Source of the DNA: Bacillus sp. AFS015802
GTDB lineage: Bacteria > Bacillota > Bacilli > Bacillales > Bacillaceae_B
Direction of reading: 5' to 3'
DNA: 64,000 bases
Assembly: GCF_002561455.1 (NCBI RefSeq)
Contig: NZ_NTUP01000066.1
Location: 1-64,000, forward strand
The position numbers were made by a program, and so were the translations under genes. Below the pieces are notes generated by a model. That model did no database searches. It saw only the letters and a list, made by a program, of their open reading frames with translations, and was not told the DNA's origin. Positions within the stretch are counted from its first letter, which is position 1. Every line of letters begins with the position of its first letter. Shown piece after piece: positions 1 to 8,843 of the stretch.

Positions 1-34
1 ATACGACTAGGTCAGTCTAGGTCCGGGGGCTTTT

Positions 35-361
35 TTACTGCCTCGGCCCAAGCAGCATCACACCAACACCGACAAGACATATACCGGCACCGACCCAGTC
101 ATACATATCGGGTGTCTTTTTATCAATACCCCATCCCCATAGAACGGACAGGACGATGAACACCCCGCCATAAGCCGCATAGACACGGCCGAAAGAAGGG
201 AAGGACTGGAAGGTGGCGATGACGCCGTAAAGGGCCAGCGCGATCCCGCCGGCCACTCCCCAATAGCCGGGCTTTCCCTCCCTGAGCCATAACCAGATGA
301 GGTAGCCCCCTCCGATTTCGGCGATTCCAGCAAGGATGAATAGAATAATAGCATTTACCAT
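35..361 (-). CDS. ynfA: YnfA/UPF0060 family small membrane protein
   Basis: The 108-residue product matches the usual length of the YnfA family, a four-helix small-multidrug-resistance-like membrane protein of unproven substrate. The sequence shows four hydrophobic segments, a [12 protein letters not shown] stretch after helix 1 and an AYGGVFI stretch typical of the family. I chose the ATG at 361 because GAAGGAGTG lies nine bases upstream; a longer reading frame to 436 has no ribosome binding site. It is the first gene of the window and is transcribed divergently from the YkvA-family gene. Family assignment is firm, function is not. Confidence 0.9.
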   Translation of the reverse strand: MVNAIILFILAGIAEIGGGYLIWLWLREGKPGYWGVAGGIALALYGVIATFQSFPSFGRVYAAYGGVFIVLSVLWGWGIDKKTPDMYDWVGAGICLVGVGVMLLGPRQ

Positions 362-492
362 CTGCAACACTCCTTCTATATATAATTGAATTATAACGCA
401 ATCTGAGGTCGGCAAACATTTGTCTATTTCCTCCAAACCTTCTACAATAAAAGGAATCAGAGAACTTCAAAGACGATGGAGGTGGAAAAGAA

Positions 493-861
493 ATGGACAA
501 CACCGAAAAGCATTTTTCAGAAGAAAAGTTTTGGGAGAAGTTGAAAAGGTACGGATTAAAGGCTGGACATTCCGTTGTGTATACAGCGCTGCTTCTTTAT
601 TTTGTCCTGCAAAAACCGGATGTCCCTAAGAAGTCGAAGATGATCATCATCGGGGCACTAGGGTATTTCATCCTTCCGACAGATTTCATTCCGGACATGG
701 CAGTGGGGGTAGGGTTTACGGACGACCTTGGCGCACTGGGTCTCGCGTTATTGCAGGTGGCAATGTATATCGATGATGAAGTGAAAGGGAAGGCCAAGGC
801 GAAGCTCGCCGACTGGTTCGGAGAGGATGTCGATACGTCTGAGGTGGATGGGAAATTGTGA
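493..861 (+). CDS. YkvA family (DUF1232) membrane protein
   Basis: A 122-residue protein with the DUF1232 core near residues 50-90, including the PxDxIPD-like signature (ILPTDFIPDM) followed by a FTDDLG element and a hydrophobic helix. An N-terminal amphipathic region precedes a first helix around residues 27-42. A GGAGGTGG ribosome binding site lies seven bases before the ATG. A rho-independent terminator follows directly, so it is monocistronic. The biochemical role of the family is unknown. Confidence 0.85.
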   Translation: MDNTEKHFSEEKFWEKLKRYGLKAGHSVVYTALLLYFVLQKPDVPKKSKMIIIGALGYFILPTDFIPDMAVGVGFTDDLGALGLALLQVAMYIDDEVKGKAKAKLADWFGEDVDTSEVDGKL

Positions 862-872
862 TGGAGATCCAA

Positions 873-908
873 AGGTTCTGAATCTAAATAGGTTCAGAGC
901 CTTTTTTG
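873..908 (+). terminator. Rho-independent terminator of the YkvA-family gene
   Basis: GGTTCTGAA and TTCAGAGCC pair with one wobble across a ten-base loop, followed by a run of six T. Confidence 0.8.
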
Positions 909-939
909 ATAAACTATATTTTTTGCACATAATCCCGAG

Positions 940-970
940 TAATCTTATATAAATAATAAATATTAGATTA
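940..970. promoter_or_regulatory. 31-bp AT-rich imperfect palindrome upstream of the TSUP exporter
   Basis: Twelve of the fifteen symmetric positions pair, with outer arms TAATCT and AGATTA. It ends 25 bp before the TTG start of the TSUP gene, where an operator would lie. No regulator is identified. An AT-rich chance palindrome is possible. Confidence 0.4.
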
Positions 971-994
971 CAGTTTAAGAAATGAGGGATTGAA

Positions 995-1873
995 TTGAGA
1001 AAATTATTGATTTTTGCCTTAGTCGGTTTTTTCGCACAGTTGGTGGATGGGTCACTTGGGATGGCTTTTGGATTGACGTCTTCTTCCTTGTTGTTAGCGT
1101 ATGGAGTGGCTCCAGCTGTTGCCTCTGCCTCTATTCACATGTCAGAAATTGCAACGACTGCGGCATCCGGTTTCTCCCATTATAAATTTGGGAATGTCAA
1201 CAAACGGATGGCTATCTTGCTGGCGATACCAGGTGCCATCAGTGCCTTTGTAGGGGCAGCATTCTTAAGCAATATTCCCGGCGGCTTGATCAAACCTTAT
1301 ATTTCCAGCTTCCTATTACTGTTGGGGGCCTACATTTTCATTCGTTTTCTACTCACGACCAGAAGAGAGAAGGATATCGCATCCAGTGGTAACGCTAAAC
1401 TGTTAAAGAAACGATTTCTTTTCCCTCTTGGAGCAATAGCTGGATTCTTTGATGCGATTGGTGGAGGAGGTTGGGGGCCGATCAACACCCCCATCCTGAT
1501 GGCAAACAAACATACTTCCCCACGTGAAGTAGTAGGGACGGTTGATACTAGTGAATTCATCGTTACGATTGCAGCAACCGCGGGGTTTGTCCTGTTCTTA
1601 GGTTGGGAACAATTCAACTGGTTCTGGGTATTGGCGTTTGTCATTGGAGGTGTTCTTGCTGCGCCACTTGCAGCATGGCTGGTCAGAATCATGCCTGCCT
1701 ATCTTCTTGGGGTCCTGGTGGGCGGGTTCATTGTCCTGACGAATCTCAATACGTTATTGAAAGCGGGGGGCGTCAGCGGGGATATTTCCATGGGAGCCTA
1801 TCTTCTTGTTGCTGTCGTATGGATTGCTGGGATCATCTATAGTCTGAGAAGAAATAGGAAAGGCATTTCCTGA
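995..1873 (+). CDS. TSUP (TauE/SafE) family anion exporter
   Basis: A 292-residue polytopic membrane protein of the sulfite exporter TauE/SafE family, which moves sulfur-containing or organic anions. Two homologous halves are visible: the N-terminal half starts with a VDGSLGMAFG motif, and the second half has the matching FFDAIGGGGWGP motif near residue 150. I count roughly eight hydrophobic segments. The start is a TTG with GAGGG ten bases upstream; no nearer ATG exists. An AT-rich palindrome lies just upstream, suggesting control by a DNA-binding repressor. Substrate cannot be assigned from the sequence. Confidence 0.88.
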   Translation: MRKLLIFALVGFFAQLVDGSLGMAFGLTSSSLLLAYGVAPAVASASIHMSEIATTAASGFSHYKFGNVNKRMAILLAIPGAISAFVGAAFLSNIPGGLIKPYISSFLLLLGAYIFIRFLLTTRREKDIASSGNAKLLKKRFLFPLGAIAGFFDAIGGGGWGPINTPILMANKHTSPREVVGTVDTSEFIVTIAATAGFVLFLGWEQFNWFWVLAFVIGGVLAAPLAAWLVRIMPAYLLGVLVGGFIVLTNLNTLLKAGGVSGDISMGAYLLVAVVWIAGIIYSLRRNRKGIS

Positions 1874-2085
1874 AAAGGAAACGTGAAATATGTCGGGGAA
1901 GGTTGAGGTGGCAGTAGTGTCTCCATTCTATAGTCTAGCTACCTCCCTATCCCCCTTACATATCTTTTACTTTATCATCTTATTTTAATTTGGACTGGAA
2001 ATAATTCCTGCTTTTGACGATGCAGTCTGCGGCTGATTAGATTCACGGATCATATCAATCCATACGAATAGAGTCTGAACAACCA

Positions 2086-2280
2086 TCATTCCCCCTTGAA
2101 CGTTTCGTCGAATAAATCTTCATCCCCCTGCCGTTCTTTGATTCCATGTTTTTCTTCAAGGTATCGTCCGATTACGGAGTTATTAATTCCTTCACGGACT
2201 GCACGTTCTACTATAATGTAAAAGATAAATAGAAAGACGATGAGAATGATCACGCTTATGAAAATAATAAAGAGTTCCAT
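2086..2280 (-). CDS. Small single-pass membrane protein (DUF6019-like)
   Basis: A 64-residue product with an N-terminal transmembrane helix (residues 3-24) and a charged cytoplasmic tail containing IVERAVREGINNS. It resembles the short DUF6019 proteins of Bacillus. A strong CGGAGGTG site lies upstream of the ATG. Function is unknown. The gap between this gene and the TSUP gene (about 210 bp) holds only a weak long-loop hairpin near 1903-1948. Confidence 0.7.
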   Translation of the reverse strand: MELFIIFISVIILIVFLFIFYIIVERAVREGINNSVIGRYLEEKHGIKERQGDEDLFDETFKGE

Positions 2281-2304
2281 GCTTATTCACCTCCGTTTAA
2301 GGCA

Positions 2305-2922
2305 CTATAGTTTAGTCAGTATGATCTTTCTATACATTCCATTAAAAAGGAGTGGCTCATCTTTTTTAAGAGCGATCGCTTCATCGTTCCGCTCATATAA
2401 TTTCTCGAAGTTCACTCCGATGTCAGTTCCCGCTGCCTTTATAAAGGGTCTGATCATTTTTTGGATGAAGGACATCTTTTGATCTTTAGGTGAGAACTTG
2501 TCAAAAATCATCATGCATCCATGAGGTTTTAACACCCTGATCATTTCTTTCATACATAGATCCGGCTCTGGAACGACGGATAAAATTAAGCTGCCGACTA
2601 CTGCATCGAAGCTGTCATCTGCAAAGCTCATATGCTGTGCGTCCATTTTAATGAATTCAATAGAGGTATTCTTGAATTTGTCTTTTGCTTTTTTTAGCAT
2701 GTCGCTGGAATAGTCGATAGCAGTAATCCGGAATTGAGTGTGATCCAGGAGCTCAAGGTCAGCCCCGGTGCCAACGCCGACGAACAGGATTCGCTGACGG
2801 GGATGAAATGGCGGGTGATGAAAGAGCTTTTGACGAGCTTCAAGGAATTTTCCTGTGTTGAAAATCTTGTCGTATAAAGGGGACCAGAGTTTATAAATGA
2901 TTTTATTCCAGCGATTGTTCAT
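2305..2922 (-). CDS. Class I SAM-dependent methyltransferase
   Basis: A 205-residue Rossmann-fold methyltransferase. Motif I reads LFVGVGTGAD near residues 46-55, the acidic ribose-binding residue is in ITAIDYS, and a DSFDAVVGSLILSVV motif near 103-116 is followed by the usual ..MIRVLKPHG element. This pattern is common to UbiE/Methyltransf_11-type enzymes acting on small molecules or lipids. It is read in the same direction as the CPBP protease gene upstream. Substrate unknown. Confidence 0.85.
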   Translation of the reverse strand: MNNRWNKIIYKLWSPLYDKIFNTGKFLEARQKLFHHPPFHPRQRILFVGVGTGADLELLDHTQFRITAIDYSSDMLKKAKDKFKNTSIEFIKMDAQHMSFADDSFDAVVGSLILSVVPEPDLCMKEMIRVLKPHGCMMIFDKFSPKDQKMSFIQKMIRPFIKAAGTDIGVNFEKLYERNDEAIALKKDEPLLFNGMYRKIILTKL

Positions 2923-2946
2923 TTTTTCCCTCCATACTGATTCTTT

Positions 2947-3729
2947 TTACACAATCCACCCATTCAACACCATCCCCATATTCATCACCATATGAAAAGC
3001 AATCGAAGGATAGATGCTTTCTGTTTTCAACACCACGATGGCGTAAAACAGTCCTCCGAAAGAAAACAGGAGACTTAGAAACAACGGGATCCCGATGGAG
3101 AGGTGCAGGAGGCCGAATCCGATGCTCGTCACGGAGACGGCATAAACGACTGAGGAGTTTCGCGTTAACGAGGACAGCATCGCTCCTCTCCATATGAACT
3201 CTTCAAGTGTTGCGTTGAGGATGGTGAATCCTATTGCGAATAGGAATAATGACTTCACCTCTCCCATTCCCTGTGACCAGATCAAGGGAATGAAGATGGT
3301 GCATGATCCTACCAGGCCGATGAATAAAAATAAGGGCTGTGATATGGTATGGGAAGGCATGGATAGACGCTTTCTCCAATCTGGAAGCCTCGTGTGAAAA
3401 CAGATCTTTTCTTTAGATACTAAGTGTGAGACCCACAAAGCCATCAGGATGAAAAGAAGGAAAGCCCTGTTCAATAGGATATAGGTCTCTTTTGAAACGT
3501 CCAAGCCGTTCACCCAACCAGTTGTGATTTGAAACAGTAGGAAACCGAGAAGGAAGAATAGATATAATGAAACGACGGACCGGTTGGTTTTGGTAGATAA
3601 AGAGAAGATGAGAAGCCCAAGCAGCGGCAGCAATCCCCAGTCGTACGTTCTGTATGAAAGAAGGATGATTCCTGTGAAAAACAGGGCTGCGGAGCTGATA
3701 AGCATCATCGTCTGCTGTGAACGGATCAT
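2947..3729 (-). CDS. CPBP family intramembrane glutamic endopeptidase
   Basis: A 260-residue multipass protein of the CAAX protease/bacteriocin-processing (Abi, CPBP) family. The catalytic EExxxR motif is present as EEFIWRG. A histidine follows in GLLHLSIGIP and the HxxxN motif in AFHMVMNMG, near the C-terminus. I set the start at the ATG at 3729, because AAGGAGG lies six bases before it; the open frame extends upstream without a ribosome site. Family members process prenylated or bacteriocin-like peptides, but the target here is unknown. Confidence 0.88.
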   Translation of the reverse strand: MIRSQQTMMLISSAALFFTGIILLSYRTYDWGLLPLLGLLIFSLSTKTNRSVVSLYLFFLLGFLLFQITTGWVNGLDVSKETYILLNRAFLLFILMALWVSHLVSKEKICFHTRLPDWRKRLSMPSHTISQPLFLFIGLVGSCTIFIPLIWSQGMGEVKSLFLFAIGFTILNATLEEFIWRGAMLSSLTRNSSVVYAVSVTSIGFGLLHLSIGIPLFLSLLFSFGGLFYAIVVLKTESIYPSIAFHMVMNMGMVLNGWIV

Positions 3730-3866
3730 TAGTGGCCTCCTTGGATGTTCTTGATAACAGTTTAGCATAATTTTCCTATTGTGTAGGAGTTCTTTTGTAT
3801 GATGGACGAAGATGACGGTCATTGTGGTAAAATTAGGATAGTTTACATAAAAAGGGGGAATGGACA

Positions 3867-4481
3867 ATGTACAAACATATTATTTGGGATTTTGATGGGA
3901 CTCTTTTTGATACATATCCCGTCATGGCTGAAACCTTCAAGGAAACCCTTGAAAAGAATGGGATTGAGGAGCCTTTAGAGAAAATCATGAAGCAGATGAA
4001 GGTATCGATGACACATACTTTTAACTATTATGGTGAGAAGTATGGAATCGGGCAGGAGTTTATCGCAGCCTATGATTCCCGCAGAAAAGAAGTGGAATTT
4101 GATTTGTCCAAGCCCTTTGAAGGAATGGTGGAGCTTTGTAAGTATATTCACGAAACGGGGAGAAGGAATTATCTATACACCCACAGGGGAGAGTCTTCCA
4201 TGAAAATGTTGGAGGATTTCGGGATGACCGGCTATTTCTCCGACTTCATCACCTCAGAGCATGGGTTTGAGAGAAAGCCAAGTCCGGATGCCATTCAGCA
4301 TTTAATCCGCACTCATCATATCGATCATTCCGAAGCGATCATGATCGGGGACCGGAATTTGGATCTGGAATCTGGAAAGAATGCCGGGATCAGTTCCTGT
4401 TACTTTACAGATGTGCTTGTCGAGAATCCTCATGCTGATTATGTGGTAACGAGTGTGGAGGATTTATATAAAATCATTTAA
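3867..4481 (+). CDS. HAD-superfamily hydrolase, phosphoglycolate-phosphatase-like
   Basis: A 204-residue HAD subfamily IA enzyme. Motif I DFDGTLFDT carries the nucleophile and acid-base aspartates. Motif II is in YTHRG, motif III lysine in ERKPSPD, and motif IV in MIGDRNLDLESGKNAG. A helical cap lies between residues 15 and 80. AAGGGGGA precedes the ATG. It likely dephosphorylates a small phosphometabolite. It runs into a strong terminator whose loop contains a variant of the GAGGGACGGACCT word. Confidence 0.88.
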   Translation: MYKHIIWDFDGTLFDTYPVMAETFKETLEKNGIEEPLEKIMKQMKVSMTHTFNYYGEKYGIGQEFIAAYDSRRKEVEFDLSKPFEGMVELCKYIHETGRRNYLYTHRGESSMKMLEDFGMTGYFSDFITSEHGFERKPSPDAIQHLIRTHHIDHSEAIMIGDRNLDLESGKNAGISSCYFTDVLVENPHADYVVTSVEDLYKII

Positions 4482-4487
4482 GGATGG

Positions 4488-4520
4488 AAACCATTGAGGG
4501 GCGGACCTTGATGGTTTTTT
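4488..4520 (+). terminator. Terminator containing a variant GAGGGACGGACCT word
   Basis: AACCATTGAGG pairs along its full length with CCTTGATGGTT (two G-T wobbles), then six T. The 14-mer at 4496-4509 differs from the window-wide repeat word by one base. The following stretch to 4754 shows no convincing gene. Confidence 0.8.
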
Positions 4521-4754
4521 ATATGGGGAAGTGGAGTAGATTGCCCATTCAGATTGTGAGTGAAATCACTCTGGGTGGTAGTAATTGGGAAAAGACGCAA
4601 TCCCCATGGGTTTGCTCTATCCAAGATCACTATATCCTCATGGAAAGTCTATTTTATCCCTTGATTTCTTCAACCCTACCCAAAATTCTCTCTTTTTCTA
4701 TCGGTCCATTACGAGCAAATAAGAACGAACCTAAGGGTAAACCGCCGGAGTTTT

Positions 4755-5060
4755 TCAACGCTCTTTCTTAACATGTCTAAAGATACCCAGATAAACCAGG
4801 TTGGTAGCACCCACGAATAGGATGAAGAAATAAGGGACCTCAAGAGAAGTAAATCTGTTTACAAGATAGGCGGTGGCCAATGCAAGGAGGAAGCCGACCG
4901 AGGTTGAGACACGGATATTCCTTAATGTGTAGAGGTACCTCATTGTGAATACGTAAACGGTGAAAAGACTGGTGAAGATCATCCATTCTGAAAACGGCAA
5001 AGAAGGCATCACTAACAATGAGAAGGCAAGGATGAAAATTATTAAATAAGCTGTGACCAT
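4755..5060 (-). CDS. Small membrane protein, unknown function
   Basis: A 101-residue protein with about four hydrophobic segments and an RYLYTLRNIR loop in the middle. The ATG at 5060 follows AAAGGGAGTG at good spacing, so I preferred it over the longer frame starting at 5093. I do not recognise the family. It stands alone between the HAD gene and the yhfK-like gene. Confidence 0.65.
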   Translation of the reverse strand: MVTAYLIIFILAFSLLVMPSLPFSEWMIFTSLFTVYVFTMRYLYTLRNIRVSTSVGFLLALATAYLVNRFTSLEVPYFFILFVGATNLVYLGIFRHVKKER

Positions 5061-5259
5061 ATCATCACTCCCTTTTGATATATACATACCCATGAATGAA
5101 TCTTTTAAGCCCCAGTCTTAAAGGTGCTTCTTCGTGTTTTGAAACGCTCCATTTCGGATACATTATATGAGCATACACCAAACAGATGATTTGTCATCAC
5201 CCGTTTAGACATGTGATGATGAATCCATACTAAAATTATCGGAATAAGGAGATGAGAGT

Positions 5260-5904
5260 ATGAATGTAGCAATTGTAGGAGCAAATGGACAGATCGGGAA
5301 GCAAGTGGTCGGACTCTTGAAGGAGGGCGGCGAGCATACGCCAAGGGCGATTGTGAGGAAGGAAGAGCAGGTGCAGTCGTTCGAACAGGACGGCGTAGAA
5401 GCTTCACTCGTTGACTTGGAAGGAACGGTCGAGCAGATTGCCAATGGATTGAAAGGTGCCGATGCGGTTGTATTCTCTGCCGGGTCCGGCGGCAGTACAG
5501 GTTCAGACAAGACGCTTCTCATCGATTTAGACGGAGCAGTGAAAACGATGGAGGCCGCCAAGCAGGTAGGCATCGAACGCTTTGTCATCGTGAGTGCCCT
5601 GCAGGCTCATCACCGTGAGAATTGGAACGATTCCTTGAAGCCTTATTATGTGGCGAAGCATTTCGCGGATCGTGCACTGGAAGATAGCGGGCTTACGTAT
5701 ACAATCATCCGTCCAGGTGGACTACTGAACGAAGCAGGCACAGGAGAAGTATCCGCTGCTGAGAATCTGGATAGGGGCTCGATCCCACGTGAAGATGTGG
5801 CGAGAACGATCGTGGCGTCCTTGACGGAAGAGAGCACCTTCAATAAGGGCTTCGATCTGATTTCTGGAAGTACCGGAATAGAAGAAGCTGTTAAAAACGT
5901 ATAA
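5260..5904 (+). CDS. NAD(P)-binding atypical SDR oxidoreductase (YhfK-like)
   Basis: A 214-residue NAD(P)H-binding protein. The dinucleotide motif is GANGQIGKQV at residues 7-16. The remainder follows the atypical short-chain dehydrogenase pattern: a VIVSALQAH segment, a YYVAKHFADRAL helix with the conserved Tyr/Lys, and TIIRPGGLLNE. It closely resembles Bacillus YhfK and YwnB-like proteins, which are NmrA/TMR-related. AAGGAGATGAG precedes the ATG. A terminator follows, so it is a single-gene unit. Substrate unknown. Confidence 0.85.
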   Translation: MNVAIVGANGQIGKQVVGLLKEGGEHTPRAIVRKEEQVQSFEQDGVEASLVDLEGTVEQIANGLKGADAVVFSAGSGGSTGSDKTLLIDLDGAVKTMEAAKQVGIERFVIVSALQAHHRENWNDSLKPYYVAKHFADRALEDSGLTYTIIRPGGLLNEAGTGEVSAAENLDRGSIPREDVARTIVASLTEESTFNKGFDLISGSTGIEEAVKNV

Positions 5905-5914
5905 ATGATGTAAG

Positions 5915-5948
5915 GGAATGATCATCGTTGGATGGTCATTCTTTTTTT
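5915..5948 (+). terminator. Rho-independent terminator after yhfK-like gene
   Basis: GAATGATCATC and GATGGTCATTC form an 11-bp stem with a 4-base loop, then seven T. Nearly the same stem recurs at 37039-37075. Confidence 0.85.
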
Positions 5949-6002
5949 ATGGAAAATTGGATAGACCGAAATATGGGTATAGATGGTAAAATGGTAGGGT
6001 GT

Positions 6003-6752
6003 ATGATTCAAATAGAGGAGGGGGAAATCATCGTCCATATCGATTATTCATTTAGTATTGTATCTACCGTGATGTCCATCATGGAATGGGCGGTCATCGG
6101 CTTTCTTGCCTATAGAGTATATAAAAGGCTTTCGGCAAAGCCAAAGGTGTGGAAAGTCATTTTCGCCATGTTTGTTGGGTTGTTTTCCTTCACCATCAAC
6201 ATGGAATGGTTTCACGCACTGGTGAAAATCCCGATCTTACCACTAGGCGTGTGGATCCTTTATGGGGTTCTTAGAAGCAAAGAGGGCAGATGGGACACCT
6301 ATCGCCGGTTTGCCTGGATCGGTTTCCTGGCCAACTTCATCTTCCTGGCAGGAACCTTGATCACCATCCCGATCCAAGCACTAATCTATCCGGAAAACGA
6401 CCTATCCACCTACATATCAGGAGCCAAAGAAGCCTCCATCAATATCATCCACCCATCTGGTGAGGGACGGACCTTGGATCAGGAGAAGCTGATGAAACAG
6501 CTTGCTGACAGTAATCTGGCTGAATTTGATAGTGCGGTGTGGTATGAAGAGATGTCCTTTGAATCGGACGGATTTAAAAACAGGAACGAGCGCTTTCCCT
6601 ATCAGCTGGTCGGCACCACATCCAAATGGGGAAGCGGTAAAGATCCAGACATCTATCTGGAAAAGGGCGGGGAAGGTATACTCGTATCCACTCCTAAGAC
6701 GCAGTATTATTTCCGAATTCCCCATTCGGTGCTTAAGGAGGGGAGACGATGA
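6003..6752 (+). CDS. Membrane protein of unknown function
   Basis: About 249 residues. Three or four hydrophobic segments occupy the N-terminal half (near residues 15-35, 50-75 and 105-130). A soluble, probably extracytoplasmic domain of about 110 residues follows. The start is uncertain: ATG at 6003 lacks a good ribosome site, while a strong GAGGAGGGG at 6015-6024 is followed only by ATC codons. The gene overlaps the next by ATGA, so the two are co-translated. The 14-mer at 6462-6475 is read here as EGRTL. I do not recognise the family. Confidence 0.65.
   Translation: MIQIEEGEIIVHIDYSFSIVSTVMSIMEWAVIGFLAYRVYKRLSAKPKVWKVIFAMFVGLFSFTINMEWFHALVKIPILPLGVWILYGVLRSKEGRWDTYRRFAWIGFLANFIFLAGTLITIPIQALIYPENDLSTYISGAKEASINIIHPSGEGRTLDQEKLMKQLADSNLAEFDSAVWYEEMSFESDGFKNRNERFPYQLVGTTSKWGSGKDPDIYLEKGGEGILVSTPKTQYYFRIPHSVLKEGRR
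6462..6475 (+). repeat. GAGGGACGGACCTY word inside a coding sequence
   Basis: Exact copy of the window-wide 14-mer (ending TT), in the frame that encodes EGRTL of the membrane protein at 6003-6752. Confidence 0.8.
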
Positions 6753-7492
6753 ATAAGAGAAAAATCCTTTTCTTGGCGGGTGGATTGCTCGTGATTGGGC
6801 TACTTGCGGCGTATTGGCTGTTCGTGGGGAATGAAGATTCCCTTCCGGAAGAAGAGGAAATCATGGCGGGCATCAACGCTACTCTTTCGAATGCAGAAGC
6901 CACTGAGGTACAGGACTTTTTAAAGGTTGGCAAGAATCACGGAATAGCACCTTTCCGCTCTGATAACGGGGGTTATTCTTTAAGCTATTGGGAGCGGAAC
7001 CTGACCGGCTGGAAGGTGAAAGCCGTCCGTACTGACGGGGAGCCCGGGATGTGGATGGTGGATGAAGATGATCCGTCAAGCTTTCATATCGTCTGGAACA
7101 TCCCCCCGGAAAATCGCGTTAAAACCCTTCAGTACTACTTTATGAGGGAGAGGGGCTACTCGATCAGCGGTGAGGAGCAGCATTATGTTCCCGGCATCCT
7201 GATGAAGATGGAGGTCTCCATGGAGGAGAAAACGTTTGGAGTCAAGAAGCTTCCCCGGGAATGGGTTTACGCAATGACCTTATCCGATGGAAGTGAACGT
7301 CAGGGCGCATACTTTTGGGAGGAGTTCAGTCCGGGACTGCACTCTGCGTATGGCTGGATCCCACTTGACGCAGGCGGAAAAGAAGTCGAATGGAAGGAAA
7401 GCATGGACAGCTCCAGTTACTATAACGGGGATATCCGGGAGGAGTATATGCAAAGATTTAGTGAGGAACAGCTTGAGCGAGGGTTGTTCTAA
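6749..7492 (+). CDS. Membrane-anchored protein of unknown function
   Basis: A 247-residue protein with one N-terminal transmembrane anchor (residues 5-26) and a soluble exported domain that begins with an acidic DSLPEEEEI stretch. It is translationally coupled to the upstream membrane protein through an ATGA overlap, so the two probably act together at the membrane. No known domain is evident. A hairpin terminator closes the operon. Confidence 0.7.
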   Translation: MNKRKILFLAGGLLVIGLLAAYWLFVGNEDSLPEEEEIMAGINATLSNAEATEVQDFLKVGKNHGIAPFRSDNGGYSLSYWERNLTGWKVKAVRTDGEPGMWMVDEDDPSSFHIVWNIPPENRVKTLQYYFMRERGYSISGEEQHYVPGILMKMEVSMEEKTFGVKKLPREWVYAMTLSDGSERQGAYFWEEFSPGLHSAYGWIPLDAGGKEVEWKESMDSSSYYNGDIREEYMQRFSEEQLERGLF

Positions 7493-7502
7493 AAATCAAA
7501 AA

Positions 7503-7533
7503 GGGATGATGCTTTGCGTGTCATTCCTTTTTT
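7503..7533 (+). terminator. Rho-independent terminator
   Basis: GGGATGA and TCATTCC pair around a short loop and are followed by six T. Confidence 0.75.
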
Positions 7534-7607
7534 AGGTTGAGAAAATTGTGCTAATTTGGAATAATTGGTGTAGGATTACAATTGTCTTGAAGAATGAGGG
7601 AGCAGAA

Positions 7608-8063
7608 GTGAAACATGTATTCGGAGAAAAAATTCAAGGTCACACCTATCAAGGTAGGAAAGGTGTCTATGCCATTGTCTTTCATCCTGAAAAAGATAAA
7701 GTTTTGACGGTCCGAAACCAGTCGGGGCAATACTTTCTGCCAGGTGGCGGCATCGAAGGAAATGAAAGCCATGAGGAATGCTTGGAAAGAGAACTGATGG
7801 AGGAAACAGGTTTCTATGTATCGATTGGTTCTTACCTTGGTACTGCTAGGTGCTACTTTCTTTCAAGGAAGGGAGACCCCCTTCTGGGTGAGGGAACCTT
7901 TTATTTGGTGGAACTGAAGGAAAAGATACAGGAACCAATGGAAGATGACCACATTCCAGTGTGGTTGGATCGAACCGACGCAAAACGGCTCCTTGTACAT
8001 GACCATCATCATTGGGCAATGGAAGAAGCTTGGGTGCTGAGAAGAAGATCAATGCTAAGGTAA
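7608..8063 (+). CDS. NUDIX hydrolase
   Basis: A 151-residue protein with a complete NUDIX box, starting GGGIEGNESHEECLEREL and closing MEETG; the REx2EE core that binds divalent metal is intact. It therefore hydrolyses a nucleoside diphosphate linked to another group, substrate unknown. The GTG at 7608 has GAGGGAG upstream; the open frame continues to 7548 without a ribosome site. An aromatic, His-rich C-terminus (DHHHWAMEEAW) is reminiscent of the 8-oxo-dGTPase-like group. It is one of three NUDIX genes between 7 and 26 kb. Confidence 0.88.
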   Translation: MKHVFGEKIQGHTYQGRKGVYAIVFHPEKDKVLTVRNQSGQYFLPGGGIEGNESHEECLERELMEETGFYVSIGSYLGTARCYFLSRKGDPLLGEGTFYLVELKEKIQEPMEDDHIPVWLDRTDAKRLLVHDHHHWAMEEAWVLRRRSMLR

Positions 8064-8147
8064 ATCGGCACTATCTTCAAGTGTATCTCAAAATAGCGGA
8101 AAACATAAAATATAAGAAGTATATATAAATTGAGGAGGTGTTGAAAC

Positions 8148-8291
8148 ATGGGACTATTCATTGGGCTTCTTGTATTTCTTGGTCTTGCCGGTGCACTCGG
8201 CAGAAGGACCTTGAGGGGAAGCAAGGAGGAGCAGCTGCAGGAACTGGAGCGGGTGAAGTCGAATAGTAATGGATTTGGCGTAGGACTATAA
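8148..8291 (+). CDS. Small membrane protein, 47 residues
   Basis: A short open frame begins MGLFIGLLVFLGLAGALGRR, a single transmembrane helix followed by a basic and then helical charged tail. It has a textbook TGAGGAGGTG ribosome site eight bases upstream. It lies between the NUDIX gene and an exported-protein gene on the same strand. No family is recognised, but the translation signals make it a likely real gene. Confidence 0.6.
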   Translation: MGLFIGLLVFLGLAGALGRRTLRGSKEEQLQELERVKSNSNGFGVGL

Positions 8292-8318
8292 GCTGATTTT
8301 CTACTGGGGGAATAACAT

Positions 8319-8843
8319 TTGAAAAGAAGAACATTATTCTTTCTAACGGGCTTCTTATTACTAGGGGGACTGATGTTTTATACCCTGTGGGAAAAGCCGG
8401 TGTATGGAAACGATAAAGACTCGATCGTCAAGGTGATCCATTCCATCGAAGGATATGAAAATCGATCCATCAAGATCCTTGAGATAAAAGATTTTGATGA
8501 ATGGAGATATACTGCGTTTTTGGCCGATCATAGTCCGGGATATGTAGAATTTCAAAAAAATAAGAACGGGAATTATCGATGGAAGCATCTGGAGGTTGCG
8601 GAAGGTGAAACATTTGCATCCTTCGATCTCTTTGACCAGAAACTTGTGTATGTCACCAATGATGAAAATGAAATAGCTCGCATGGAAGTGGAAATTAATG
8701 GAGAAAAAGTCCAAAGGCAATTCACACCGAATAAAGAGACGGTTACCTGGGCGGAGCTGCCACTCAACGATGAACAGGAATATACGTTTCGGAACTATAG
8801 GTATTATGATCAAGAAGGAAATACAATCAGCGAATTCGAGTAG
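8319..8843 (+). CDS. Exported or membrane-anchored protein, unknown function
   Basis: A 174-residue protein starting at TTG with ACTGGGGGA upstream. It has a basic start (MKRR), a hydrophobic segment to about residue 24, and a soluble domain rich in aromatic and acidic residues. There is no lipobox cysteine. No family is recognised. The size and architecture recall the two short anchored proteins at 10104-10878. Confidence 0.6.
   Translation: MKRRTLFFLTGFLLLGGLMFYTLWEKPVYGNDKDSIVKVIHSIEGYENRSIKILEIKDFDEWRYTAFLADHSPGYVEFQKNKNGNYRWKHLEVAEGETFASFDLFDQKLVYVTNDENEIARMEVEINGEKVQRQFTPNKETVTWAELPLNDEQEYTFRNYRYYDQEGNTISEFE

Noticed and set aside
4484..4771. 95-residue open frame after the HAD gene
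   Set aside because: It begins inside the terminator stem, has no ribosome site and no recognisable composition; overlaps the convergent gene.
5205..5588. 127-residue minus-strand open frame opposite yhfK-like gene
   Set aside because: Antisense shadow of the supported oxidoreductase gene, Ser/Pro-rich and without ribosome site.
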